Positions 7,573-15,217 of a stretch of DNA of 17,674 bases are shown piece by piece. The stretch covers positions 1 through 17,674 of the forward strand of contig JAFZXR010000045.1 in assembly GCA_017616675.1 (NCBI GenBank), read 5' to 3'. This DNA is from Bacteroidales bacterium. Lineage in GTDB: Bacteria; Bacteroidota; Bacteroidia; Bacteroidales; F082. Positions within the stretch are counted from its first letter, which is position 1, and every line of letters starts with the position of its first letter. The notes below the pieces were generated by a model. That model was not told the DNA's origin, made no database searches, and was given only the letters and a program-made list of their open reading frames with translations. Made by a program: the position numbers and the translations under genes.

Positions 7573-8781
7573 TTATTTTGTAAGTCGTTGATACACAGCA
7601 TTTAGCACATCTTGAGCCACTTCGCTCTTAGGCTTAAGCTCGAAGGCTGTCACCTTGTCGTCGTTGGTGATGATGTTGACCTTGTTGGTCTTCGTCTTGA
7701 ACCCCACGCCGGCCTCGTTCATGGTGTTAAGCACTATCATGTCGAGGTTCTTGGAATGCAGTTTTTTCTTTGCATTCTCAATGCCGTTCTCTGTCTCGAG
7801 AGCGAATCCCACGAGGATCTGCTTCTTTGTCTTTTTCTCGCCGAGAGTCTTAAGGATATCAGGTGTCTTGACGAGTTTAAGCGTCATCGTGTCCTTCTTG
7901 GGATCCTTCTTTATCTTTTGGTCGGCTGTTTGTTCCGGGCGGAAGTCGGCCACTGCGGCGCTCAGCACGGCGATGTCGGCTTTCTTGAATGCGCCTGTGG
8001 TGGCGTCGAACATCTCTTGGGCGCTTGTCACCGGGATGACCTGTATGTTGGCTCTTTCTGGGCGTATCGACGATGGTCCGAGCACCAGGGTGACGTCGGC
8101 TCCTTGGTCGGCGAAGGCGCGCGCTATCTCAATGCCCATAAGGCCTGAGCTGTGGTTGCCTATGAAACGCACAGGGTCGATGGCTTCGTAGGTAGGACCT
8201 GCGGTGACAACCACTTTCTTGCCTGCGAAACGTTGTCTCAGCTGAAAGAACTCCTTGATGCGGTTGAAGATCTCCTGTGGTTCCTCCATCCTACCCTCGC
8301 CGCACAGTCCTGACGCCAGCTCGCCCGATGAAGGGGCTATGAAGCGGTAGCCGCGGCTGATGAGTGTGCGGATGTTTTCCTGCGTGGCCGGGTGCTTATA
8401 CATGTCGAGGTCCATCGCCGGAGCGAACATGATAGGGCATTTCGCCGAGAGACACACGGTGAGCAGGTAGTTGTCGGCGGCGCCATGGGCCATCTTGGCG
8501 ATGGTGTTTGCCGATGCTGGTGCTATCACGAAGAGGTCGGCCCACAGACCCAGCTCCACGTGGCTGTTCCACTTACCCGTCTCGGGGTCGAAGCCCTTCG
8601 ATAAAACGGGTAAACCACTCAGCGTTGCTAACGTGAGTGGTGTTACGAAATCTTTTGCCGCATCGGTCATCACGACCTGAACCTCAGCACCTTGCTTCTT
8701 CAGAAGCCTTACCAAAAGCGGAATTTTATATGCGGCAATGCTTCCCGTAATTCCAATCAGGATTTTCTTTCCGGTGAGCAT
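7573..8781 (-). CDS. coaBC: Bifunctional phosphopantothenoylcysteine decarboxylase / phosphopantothenate-cysteine ligase
   Basis: Fused enzyme of coenzyme A synthesis, 402 residues: the CoaB part joins cysteine to 4'-phosphopantothenate, and the FMN-dependent CoaC part decarboxylates the product to 4'-phosphopantetheine. N-terminal flavoprotein domain (about 1-180): IGITGSIAAYK at 9-19, active-site His in SHVELG (H74), clamp motif PAMDLDMY at 121-128 and catalytic Cys in SGLCGEGRM (C160). C-terminal ligase domain (about 185-402): VVTAGPTYEAIDPVRFIGN at 191-209, then VLSAAVADFRP and a lysine-rich KIKKDPKKD loop. The start is fixed by a strong Shine-Dalgarno sequence just upstream, rare in this phylum. 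It begins 12 bases after the rpoZ stop. Confidence 0.97.
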   Translation of the reverse strand: MLTGKKILIGITGSIAAYKIPLLVRLLKKQGAEVQVVMTDAAKDFVTPLTLATLSGLPVLSKGFDPETGKWNSHVELGLWADLFVIAPASANTIAKMAHGAADNYLLTVCLSAKCPIMFAPAMDLDMYKHPATQENIRTLISRGYRFIAPSSGELASGLCGEGRMEEPQEIFNRIKEFFQLRQRFAGKKVVVTAGPTYEAIDPVRFIGNHSSGLMGIEIARAFADQGADVTLVLGPSSIRPERANIQVIPVTSAQEMFDATTGAFKKADIAVLSAAVADFRPEQTADQKIKKDPKKDTMTLKLVKTPDILKTLGEKKTKKQILVGFALETENGIENAKKKLHSKNLDMIVLNTMNEAGVGFKTKTNKVNIITNDDKVTAFELKPKSEVAQDVLNAVYQRLTK

Positions 8782-8785
8782 TGTA

Positions 8786-8793
8786 CCCTCCTT
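8786..8793 (-). promoter_or_regulatory. Strong Shine-Dalgarno site for coaBC
   Basis: On the minus strand the short gap between rpoZ and coaBC reads AAGGAGGG, then TACA, then ATG. Seven bases match the canonical anti-Shine-Dalgarno complement at near-ideal spacing. Bacteroidia generally initiate translation without such sites, so this one stands out; no other start in the window has an equally good match that I could see. Confidence 0.75.
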
Positions 8794-9132
8794 TTAAAAG
8801 TCGCCCTCGTTTTGCTTGTTAGGATTACGATAGTAAAGCTTGTCGTTCAAGAACTCGTCGATAGCGATAAGAGTCGGCTTCGGCAATCTCTCGTAGAACT
8901 TAGCCACTTCGATCTGTTCCTTGTTCTCGAACACTTCCTCGAGAGTGTCGTTGTTTGAAGCAAACTCCTCAATCTTCTTGTTGAGTTCCTGCTTCTCTTC
9001 CGTTGCAATCTGATTTGCTCTCTTTGCAAGGATGGCAACTGTTTCGTAGATGTTACCTGTTCCGACGTAGAACTGGTCTTTCTGACGTGTGATTGCGGTT
9101 GTTTCCGTCTTAACTTTTCTGAAGTCTATCAT
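8794..9132 (-). CDS. rpoZ: RNA polymerase omega subunit, Rpb6-like
   Basis: Small accessory subunit of RNA polymerase, 112 residues, helping assembly and stability of the core enzyme by holding the beta-prime subunit. The conserved omega/Rpb6 helix is visible as GNIYETVAILAKRANQI at 26-42. The C-terminal part (about 45-100) is charged and helical and fits the Bacteroidetes Rpb6-type omega rather than the E. coli form. It starts one base after the bamD stop and is followed by coaBC after 12 bases, the same order found across the phylum, which strongly supports the identification. The ATG at 9132 gives the expected opening MIDFRKVKT. Confidence 0.92.
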   Translation of the reverse strand: MIDFRKVKTETTAITRQKDQFYVGTGNIYETVAILAKRANQIATEEKQELNKKIEEFASNNDTLEEVFENKEQIEVAKFYERLPKPTLIAIDEFLNDKLYYRNPNKQNEGDF

Positions 9133-9133
9133 T

Positions 9134-9943
9134 TTAACTGTTTGATTTATATTTTGCTAATTTTTCTCTTATTTTCTTGACTGTGTTTTCCAGCTTCGGG
9201 ATATATTCGCTTTCCGGGAAGAGGTAGCACAGGGTGTTGTATTTCTCCATAGCCAGCTCATAACGCTCGCGTTGCTTTGATTTTACGCTGTTTTCCGCGT
9301 AGCGGTAATAGTTTTGCACCATGATGCTGAGTATCTCTTCGCGGTGTTCCGTTGCCGGATGGTCTTTCAAAAACGTCTCAAAACTCGTTATCGCGGCCTG
9401 ATATTCCTCCATCCTGAAGTAAAGCTTGCAGATGTCGAACTCTTTCTCCTCCAGCTTCCAGCGAAGGGTGTCGATTCTGGCGTTGATCTCAGGCACTCTC
9501 GGACTGTTCGGATAGATGTCGATGAAGTTCTGGAACTCGGTTATCGCCGTGTTGGTGTCATCCTGGTCGAGTGTCGTCGGAGGCGAGATGATATAATAGC
9601 ACATCGCGCTCTTGTACAAGGCCTCTTCGGCATTTCTCGACAGAGGGTAACGCGTCACGAAACGTTTGTAATAGCTGCTTGCTATGACATATTCTTTCTT
9701 ATGGAAATAACACTCGGCGGTGAGGTATGAGACAGTCTCACCCTCCGGTTTGGTGCGATAATATGCCTGCATCACGTCGAAAAGTTGCAGGGCACGGTCA
9801 TAATTCTTCTTTTCGTAATACTCCAAGGCGGCCTGATACTTCGCCTCGTTGTCCGTCCCCTTCAGCAACTTCCTGTATTTGCTGCATGATGCGCATATCA
9901 GCACACACAAAATCACCGATACGAAAAACCTATATCTTAGCAT
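9134..9943 (-). CDS. bamD: Outer membrane assembly lipoprotein BamD
   Basis: Outer-membrane lipoprotein of the BAM complex, which folds beta-barrel proteins into the outer membrane; 269 residues. The N-terminal signal MLRYRFFVSVILCVLICASC ends in a lipobox-like CASC with Cys20 as the probable lipidated residue, although Cys at the -3 position is less usual than Leu. Tetratricopeptide-like helical repeats follow, for example YQAALEYYEKKNYDRALQLF near 36-55 and ITEFQNFIDIYPNSPRVPEI near 133-152. No other in-frame ATG near the start would keep the signal peptide. A -7 promoter box sits only three bases upstream of the ATG, so the main transcript may be nearly leaderless. It is followed after one base by rpoZ. 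Confidence 0.92.
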   Translation of the reverse strand: MLRYRFFVSVILCVLICASCSKYRKLLKGTDNEAKYQAALEYYEKKNYDRALQLFDVMQAYYRTKPEGETVSYLTAECYFHKKEYVIASSYYKRFVTRYPLSRNAEEALYKSAMCYYIISPPTTLDQDDTNTAITEFQNFIDIYPNSPRVPEINARIDTLRWKLEEKEFDICKLYFRMEEYQAAITSFETFLKDHPATEHREEILSIMVQNYYRYAENSVKSKQRERYELAMEKYNTLCYLFPESEYIPKLENTVKKIREKLAKYKSNS

Positions 9944-9946
9944 GCT

Positions 9947-9955
9947 GCAAAATTA
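9947..9955 (-). promoter_or_regulatory. Possible -7 box immediately upstream of bamD
   Basis: On the minus strand TAATTTTGC matches the Bacteroidetes -7 consensus TAnnTTTG and ends three bases before the bamD ATG. If used, transcription would begin at about the start codon. The region upstream is very rich in A and T and has no clear -33 TTG. The 43-base gap holds nothing else that I recognise. Confidence 0.5.
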
Positions 9956-9986
9956 CTACTTTTTTAGCTATCTCTTTTATTATTTT

Positions 9987-12515
9987 TTATTTAATAACAA
10001 TTTTCTGAAGATATTGTTGTCCGTCGCAATTCATTTTGATGAAATAAATTCCAGCTTCAACATCTTCAATATTGATTTCCAATGAGTTATCGATTCTCGT
10101 CACAACCTGTCCCTGAAGGTTCACAATCTCCACCTCGAGATTTGCGAAGCCGTTCAAGCCGTCGATGGTGACTGTCGATGATGCAGGGTTCGGGTAAACC
10201 GATACTTTGCTGATGCCGTTTTCGTCGACGCTGCTGTTGTCGGTGACGATGAAACTCACTGATGCCGTTGTAGTATCGTCGCCTGAGGTGACTGTCACGG
10301 TGTAGGTGAATTCGCCTGCTTCGGTGGCCGTGAACACAGGGTTCTGGGCTGTCGGGTCGTTAAGGTTATCGACTGGCGACCATGAATATGTGTAGACGCC
10401 TGAACCGCCGCTGGCGCTGGCATACAGGGTATTGGTCTCGTCGACGTGGATGTGCTGGTTTTCAACGCTGGCTGTGGCTTCCAGTGGCAAGCCGATGCAT
10501 GTCACGTGTGCGGCCCAACCTATTTTGTTGACGCTGCTATCCGAAGTGAAACGGAAGGTCAAAGCGCCAGCGGCGTTGGTTGCCGTCACTGTGCCAGGAT
10601 TGTTAGTTCCAGTAAAATCGCCTATCTGTGTGGCAGATGTTGAGGTTCCGTCGTAGATATAGAGATGATCCCAGCGGTCTTCCACCTCGAACGACTGGAA
10701 TGCGATTTGAATCTTTGCATCCGGTGAGCCAGGCATGAATATCATAGTGAAATCTCTGTTGTTATTATAGTTGGCATTCGGGCCGCCGTCGTCGTAAAAC
10801 ATTGCGTCGCAGGTGGTTATAGTGCCGTTCGACATGTTATATGCCTCTGCTGCCGAGATGTAGTTAGGCATATACTTGGTGTCGGTGTCGCCAGCTGCGT
10901 TGGTCACTGTGAGACGCACTCCGTAAGTTCCTGCCTCGTTGTATGCCACGGTAGGATTCTGTGCTGTCGAGGTAGCCGGTGTGCCGCCTTCAAACTCCCA
11001 GCTCCAGCTGTTGATCTGGTAGCCTAACGATGCATCGGTGAAATTCACCGAGCCGCCCACTGCCACAGCCGTTGCCGATGCGGTAAAGTCGGCATATATG
11101 CCTGTCATGATCTCAAGTTGGATGTCGAGATTGACCGTCTCACCGTCGGCTACTGTCACTGTCGTTTCGTAAGGAATATAGCCTGTAGCTGTGACTTTCA
11201 CGTTGTAGGTTCCAGCCTTGACAGGACGATGGAAGTCGCCGTTAGGAAGCTGTGTTGAGACGATTGAATACTGGTCGTCGTGACCCACCAAAGTGATTGT
11301 GGCATCGCCTATCGCCTCTTGCGTCACAGCGTCGGACACTGTGCCATGGATACCGTAAAGCACCTGGTTGGCAAATGCGAAGATGGCGTTTTTATTGATA
11401 TTCCAGAAACTTGGCATCTGACTGCCACTTGGTTTTTTTGTCGATGAGCACTCGATGGTCTCTTCGCGGCACTGGGCGTAGCCGTTCATGTAGTCCTGAC
11501 GGCCGCCGCCAATCGTATACCATGCAGCGCCGTTGGTGATACCATTGCTGTATGTGTCGGTCATATAGCTCGAGCTGACCTGTCGGCAAAGTGCGACATA
11601 TTCCAAGCTGATAAGCTGCCACCATGCGTCGTCGGCATGAAGGGTATGAGTGTTATCCCAAGGATAGTTCATAACTTCTGCTCCGCCGTGATAGTTGGCT
11701 CCCATCACGAAATTATTATCTTCAGCGAATTGCATAAACCACAGCGTTTCCTGCTGATATGCCTCTCCGTCAGGATGTGCACCGCCGTGCGGGTCGGCAT
11801 AGTTACGGTTCATATCGACACCGTTGGCATTGGCACGTGTGGCACCGTTGACGGTGTTGTTGCCGCCATGATAAGTTCCATCAGGATTGGTGTTAGGACC
11901 GACGTAGAGGTCGATGTTGTTGAGGATGTTGGCGCACTCCGGAAGTGTAGGATTCTCAAGGAGATAGTCGATCCAGCGGAGCATCAGCATCCAACCTGTG
12001 GTCTCGTCGCCGTGGATAGTCGAGGTGTACAGGAACTTCGGCTTACCCGCGCCGCTTCCGTTGTTGATGTGAGCTATCAAAATCTTACGGTTGCTTGGCA
12101 GGGTGCCGAGCTCGATGATCTCGCACATATCCGGGTGGTCGGTGGCAAACTGATACATCATGCTTTCATATGCCGAGTAGGTAGGATATGCATCCCAGTC
12201 GTAAGCGGCGCGGTTGCTGCCGTCCCACATCACGGCTTCATCCAGCATCGAAGGCGGAGTCTGCAGTGTGACTTCGTATCCCATTTTCTGGAATTCGGCG
12301 AATTGCTTGTTGTTGGCGTAAGCTGTCACGACGTTTCCATCGACGCGGTCCACCGAGATGGCATGGGCGATAGCCGGAAGGTCGTCGTTGCCGTTAAGTT
12401 CAAAAGTAAAATAGTACTCATTACGCTCCTGCATGAGCTTGTTGAGGTCTTTTTCTTGTGCGAATAATCCCAAAGAAACAAAGACAAAAAGAATTGCAAA
12501 AAACTTAATTTTCAT
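9987..12515 (-). CDS. Secreted M14 zinc carboxypeptidase (N/E subfamily) with TTR-like, PKD, CUB-like and type IX sorting domains
   Basis: Exported metallocarboxypeptidase, 842 residues, expected to remove C-terminal residues from peptides outside the cell. Order: signal peptide 1-20; propeptide-like region to about 105; M14 domain about 108-385 with zinc ligands H168 and E171 (HGDE) and H276 (NYHGGAEV), substrate-binding N236-R237 (MNRNY), and catalytic E355 (REETIECSS); transthyretin-like domain about 388-469; PKD domain about 475-555; CUB-like domain about 569-674; a second Ig/PKD-like domain about 678-757; and a type A type IX sorting domain 771-842 with VYPNPA at 773-778 and the ending YLQKIVIK. 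The catalytic plus transthyretin-like pair and the NYHGGA and TIECSS motifs are typical of the carboxypeptidase N/E/D branch, which prefers basic C-terminal residues in animals; the preference here is unknown. Eighteen bases after dapA. Confidence 0.94.
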   Translation of the reverse strand: MKIKFFAILFVFVSLGLFAQEKDLNKLMQERNEYYFTFELNGNDDLPAIAHAISVDRVDGNVVTAYANNKQFAEFQKMGYEVTLQTPPSMLDEAVMWDGSNRAAYDWDAYPTYSAYESMMYQFATDHPDMCEIIELGTLPSNRKILIAHINNGSGAGKPKFLYTSTIHGDETTGWMLMLRWIDYLLENPTLPECANILNNIDLYVGPNTNPDGTYHGGNNTVNGATRANANGVDMNRNYADPHGGAHPDGEAYQQETLWFMQFAEDNNFVMGANYHGGAEVMNYPWDNTHTLHADDAWWQLISLEYVALCRQVSSSYMTDTYSNGITNGAAWYTIGGGRQDYMNGYAQCREETIECSSTKKPSGSQMPSFWNINKNAIFAFANQVLYGIHGTVSDAVTQEAIGDATITLVGHDDQYSIVSTQLPNGDFHRPVKAGTYNVKVTATGYIPYETTVTVADGETVNLDIQLEIMTGIYADFTASATAVAVGGSVNFTDASLGYQINSWSWEFEGGTPATSTAQNPTVAYNEAGTYGVRLTVTNAAGDTDTKYMPNYISAAEAYNMSNGTITTCDAMFYDDGGPNANYNNNRDFTMIFMPGSPDAKIQIAFQSFEVEDRWDHLYIYDGTSTSATQIGDFTGTNNPGTVTATNAAGALTFRFTSDSSVNKIGWAAHVTCIGLPLEATASVENQHIHVDETNTLYASASGGSGVYTYSWSPVDNLNDPTAQNPVFTATEAGEFTYTVTVTSGDDTTTASVSFIVTDNSSVDENGISKVSVYPNPASSTVTIDGLNGFANLEVEIVNLQGQVVTRIDNSLEINIEDVEAGIYFIKMNCDGQQYLQKIVIK

Positions 12516-12533
12516 TGTATTAAAGTGTTAATT

Positions 12534-13418
12534 TTATTTCAAGTTGTTATCGTATTCATTTTCAATGTCTTGGCGCACGTTGTCGTTGACCGGCACGAGT
12601 GGCAGACGGAGCACATTCTTGCACAGTCCGATGTGAGCCATCAGGGCTTTGATGCCGGCCGGATTGCCGTCGGCGAAGATCAAGCCGTTCATTTTCAATG
12701 TCTTATAATGCAGCTTCAGAGCCTCTTCGGTCTTGCCTTCGAGCATCTTATGCACCATCTTGCAGAAATGTTTCGGATAGCCGTTGGCAGCCACCGAGAT
12801 GACGCCTTCAGCGCCGAGTGCCAGCATAGGCTGTGTGATGCCGTCGTCGCCCGAATACACGCGGAAGTCTTTCGGCTTGTCGCGCAGTATCTCCATGATC
12901 TGCTGGAGGTTACCCGAGGCTTCCTTCACCGCTATGATGTTAGGATGTTTGGCGAGCTCTACCGTGGTGGCGGCTTGGAGGTTCACTCCCACCCTGCCCG
13001 GCACGTTGTAAAGCACCACCGGCACCGGCGACACGTCGGCAACATGCATGAAATGTGCTTTCATGCCGCGCTGGTTAGGTTTGTTATAGTAAGGAACGAC
13101 GCTCAAGATGCCGTCGATACCTGTAAAGTCTTGAGTTCTAATACTGTCAATCAATGCAGAAGTGTTGTTTCCGCCCATGCCGAGCATTATCGGGCAGCGG
13201 CCGTTGGCAGTCTCGATGATTGTCTTGACCACCTTCGCTTTCTCGTCAGCTGTCATCGTAGGAGCCTCAGAGGTGGTTCCGAGAGCCACGAGGAAGTCGG
13301 CACCATTCTGCAAAGTATAGTCGACAATCTTCTTTAACGATTGATAATCAACAGAATAATCATCGTTAAACGGAGTGATAAGAGCTACTCCAGTACCTAT
13401 AAACGGGTTGTTTTTCAT
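12534..13418 (-). CDS. dapA: 4-hydroxy-tetrahydrodipicolinate synthase
   Basis: First committed enzyme of the diaminopimelate/lysine pathway: it condenses pyruvate with aspartate semialdehyde. At 294 residues it has the family's usual length, a TIM barrel. Visible active-site elements: GTTSE at 47-51 (threonine pair for substrate binding), Y110 in VPYYN, Y137 in VVLYNVPGR, R142, and the Schiff-base lysine K165 in IIAVKEASGN. Its ATG overlaps the stop of the DUF6913 gene as ATGA, so the two are probably translationally coupled and share the promoter at 13975-13983. Diaminopimelate is needed for peptidoglycan as well as for lysine. Confidence 0.98.
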   Translation of the reverse strand: MKNNPFIGTGVALITPFNDDYSVDYQSLKKIVDYTLQNGADFLVALGTTSEAPTMTADEKAKVVKTIIETANGRCPIMLGMGGNNTSALIDSIRTQDFTGIDGILSVVPYYNKPNQRGMKAHFMHVADVSPVPVVLYNVPGRVGVNLQAATTVELAKHPNIIAVKEASGNLQQIMEILRDKPKDFRVYSGDDGITQPMLALGAEGVISVAANGYPKHFCKMVHKMLEGKTEEALKLHYKTLKMNGLIFADGNPAGIKALMAHIGLCKNVLRLPLVPVNDNVRQDIENEYDNNLK

Positions 13419-13948
13419 CTTAAACCTAATAACATCGACAGATAATTCTTAAGAATCTCTATCCTATTTAACATATCGTCGTCTTTTTTCGAATCAATTA
13501 CCATGTCGTACAAGGCAGGGCAAGTGTTTCCGAACGTCATCCTGAACGAGTTGTTGATAAGCGTGATAATATAAGTGTTGGTCAGCTCATCGTCGGGCAG
13601 CCTTGTGAAATCGATGACCAGGTCGAACGAGAGGCACAGCAGCGACTCTTTTTTCAGCTGTTTTATCAGTCCCCAGAAGTTGAAATCTTCCCTTCGGAGA
13701 AAGAAATAGCGGTCGGTCTGCATCACGTCTTTCGGCAGCGCGTCGACGTAGGTGATGAAGGTGTAGCGTTTGAGCACGAACAGTCTTTTCAGCACTTCCT
13801 CGATCTCCTTGTAGCGCTTAAACTGGTCCTGGTCGAGCAAAATGGCTATCGACGGATACTTTGCGATATCCGGGAGTATGCAGGCTTTCTTGCGTTTCAG
13901 AAACCTGTTGATAGCTCTTTGCCTAAAAAACCTAACTATCGCCTTCAT
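13415..13948 (-). CDS. DUF6913-like protein of unknown function
   Basis: Protein of 177 residues that resembles the DUF6913 family of Bacteroidetes, often found just upstream of dapA; the assignment is from memory of sequence style and context, not a search. It is a soluble alpha/beta-looking protein with a very basic N-terminus (KAIVRFFRQRAINRFLKRKK at 2-21), no signal peptide, no membrane helix and no catalytic motif that I can name. I chose the ATG at 13948: the frame is open to a TTG at 13978, but that codon lies inside the -7 promoter box. Its TGA stop overlaps the dapA ATG. First gene of the minus-strand series. Confidence 0.8.
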   Translation of the reverse strand: MKAIVRFFRQRAINRFLKRKKACILPDIAKYPSIAILLDQDQFKRYKEIEEVLKRLFVLKRYTFITYVDALPKDVMQTDRYFFLRREDFNFWGLIKQLKKESLLCLSFDLVIDFTRLPDDELTNTYIITLINNSFRMTFGNTCPALYDMVIDSKKDDDMLNRIEILKNYLSMLLGLR

Positions 13949-13974
13949 CGTTCGGATGACATTACAATAAACTT

Positions 13975-13983
13975 GCAAAGATA
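13975..13983 (-). promoter_or_regulatory. -7 box for the DUF6913-dapA operon
   Basis: Minus-strand TATCTTTGC is an exact TAnnTTTG match. It ends 26 bases before the ATG at 13948, giving an expected leader of roughly 20 bases. It faces away from the equivalent plus-strand box at 14068-14076, so the intergenic region is a divergent promoter. No clear -33 element was seen. Confidence 0.75.
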
Positions 13984-14038
13984 CGAATTTTTCTCGACAT
14001 TCGTCTAATTATTATTCAAAAAAATTAAAATATAGGGT

Positions 14039-14061
14039 CTAATGTCTAAAGACTAATGTCT
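14039..14061 (+). repeat. Nine-base direct repeat in the divergent promoter region
   Basis: CTAATGTCT occurs at 14039-14047 and again at 14053-14061, starts 14 bases apart, immediately upstream of the -7 box for the MBL gene. GTCT and AGAC between the copies can form a tiny 4-bp stem. It could be an operator or chance in an AT-rich stretch. Confidence 0.4.
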
Positions 14062-14067
14062 TTTTAT

Positions 14068-14076
14068 TATCTTTGC
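14068..14076 (+). promoter_or_regulatory. -7 box for the MBL-fold hydrolase gene
   Basis: TATCTTTGC, an exact match to TAnnTTTG, ends 16 bases before the ATG at 14093. The predicted leader is only about 10-12 bases, with no Shine-Dalgarno sequence. Confidence 0.75.
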
Positions 14077-14092
14077 AGCGATTTTTAGAACT

Positions 14093-14875
14093 ATGATGAA
14101 GGTTACCATATTAGGCTGCGGCACTTCGCAGGGCGTCCCTGTAATCGGTTGTGACTGTGACGTTTGCACATCAACCGATCCTCGCGACAAGCGTCTTCGC
14201 ACGTCGATACTGATACAAACGGAGCAGACCGCCATCTGCGTCGATGCAGGTCCCGACTTCCGCCAGCAGATGCTGCGCGAGAACGTTAAACACCTCGACG
14301 CCATCCTCATCACCCATCAGCATAAAGATCACATCGGAGGCTTGGACGACGTGCGCTCGTTTAACTTTCTGCAACACATCTCGATGCCAATCTATGCGTC
14401 GCCTGAGGCTCAAGAAGAGATAAAACGCGAATATTCCTATGCTTTTGTCGAAAAAAGTGAGCTTTATCCTGGCGCACCGACTTATAATCTCATTGATATT
14501 GAAAATAATAAACCTATCATTATCAACGAGTTAACCATCGAGCCAATTCCGCTTCTGCATCTTAAGATGTTATGCTACGCCTTCCGTATCGGCAACTTCG
14601 CTTACGTCACCGACTTCAACTATATTTCTGAAGAAAGTCTGAAAAAGCTTGAAGGCGTTGAATATCTCATCATCGAGGCGCTCCGCAAGGAGAAACATTA
14701 TTCGCACATCTGTCTGCAGGAGGCCATCGACATCGCTCAGCATCTCAAGGTTAAAAAAGCATGGTTCACACATGTCAGCCATTCGATGGGAAAAGCCGAA
14801 GATGTCAATAAAACCTTGCCTTCTAACATGATGCTGGCTTACGACGGACTAAGCATCATGATGGAAAACCACTAA
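14093..14875 (+). CDS. MBL-fold metallo-hydrolase, PhnP-like
   Basis: Cytoplasmic metallo-beta-lactamase-fold hydrolase of 260 residues. The di-metal motif THQHKDHIGGLDDVR starts at residue 74 (H75, H77, D79, H80). An N-terminal GCGTSQGVPVIGCDCDVC (residues 8-25) with C20, C22 and C25, followed by DPRDKRLRTS, is the pattern of PhnP-type proteins, where such cysteines bind a structural zinc. Later candidates for metal or substrate binding are D in YVTDFN and H in FTHVSHSMG. PhnP itself opens phosphoribosyl 1,2-cyclic phosphate in phosphonate breakdown, but no other phn gene is present here, so the substrate is open; a related cyclic-phosphate or phosphodiester substrate is plausible. Two adjacent ATG codons could serve as start. 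Its last 27 bases overlap the oppositely oriented zinc-ribbon gene. Confidence 0.88.
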   Translation: MMKVTILGCGTSQGVPVIGCDCDVCTSTDPRDKRLRTSILIQTEQTAICVDAGPDFRQQMLRENVKHLDAILITHQHKDHIGGLDDVRSFNFLQHISMPIYASPEAQEEIKREYSYAFVEKSELYPGAPTYNLIDIENNKPIIINELTIEPIPLLHLKMLCYAFRIGNFAYVTDFNYISEESLKKLEGVEYLIIEALRKEKHYSHICLQEAIDIAQHLKVKKAWFTHVSHSMGKAEDVNKTLPSNMMLAYDGLSIMMENH

Positions 14876-15217
14876 AGTCACCTTATCGTTGTCGTCAATG
14901 CTGTATGCCTGGTCGTAGACGAGGTAGTAAATCCTGCCCTTTCGGGTTTTGTAGATGCTGGTAAAACAGCTGAAGTCGAAGCCTTGCTCCGCAAGATAGT
15001 TTCTCGTCACTGTCGTCTTCCCTGAAGGGTTGGCTGTGCGGAGGATTCCGCGGTTTTTCAGCAAAATCTTATTGACGTCGCGGATAAATTCTATCTGCTC
15101 GTTGTTGACCTTGTAGTAATAGTTGTTACGGCAGCGGTCGTCGCAGAAAATCTTGTCGGTGCGGCCGCTCAGCGGGTTGTTACAGTATAGACAGCGTTTT
15201 TCATCAGTTTCATTCAT
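14849..15217 (-). CDS. Small zinc-ribbon protein of unknown function
   Basis: Protein of 122 residues with an N-terminal treble-clef-like zinc site: CLYC at 9-12 and CDDRC at 25-29, spaced C-x2-C-x12-C-x3-C, followed by RNNYYYK. The middle has NKILLKNRGIL (46-56) and NPSGKTTVTRNYL, and the C-terminal half resembles a small beta-rich domain (FTSIYKTRKGRIYYLVYDQAY, here noted by ends FTSIYKTRKG and RIYYLVYDQAY). I recognise the style as a conserved Bacteroidetes hypothetical protein but know no function; nucleic-acid binding is only a guess. Its ATG overlaps the DUF4159 stop (ATGA), suggesting coupling to that gene, and its 3' end overlaps the MBL gene by 27 bases. Confidence 0.82.
   Translation of the reverse strand: MNETDEKRCLYCNNPLSGRTDKIFCDDRCRNNYYYKVNNEQIEFIRDVNKILLKNRGILRTANPSGKTTVTRNYLAEQGFDFSCFTSIYKTRKGRIYYLVYDQAYSIDDNDKVTLVVFHHDA

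Noticed and set aside
9944..9986. Terminator after the M14 gene
   Set aside because: Only weak AT-only pairing is possible; no stable stem was found.
11637..12467. Long open frame of 276 codons opposite the M14 gene
   Set aside because: Shadow of the GC-rich coding strand: no recognisable domain, while the minus-strand gene has complete catalytic motifs.
12525..13337. Open frame of 270 codons opposite dapA
   Set aside because: Antisense shadow of a clearly identified dapA; low-complexity His/Arg-rich translation with no family features.
13949..13978. TTG start extending the DUF6913 protein by ten residues
   Set aside because: The TTG lies inside the -7 box TATCTTTGC, so it would not be transcribed from that promoter.
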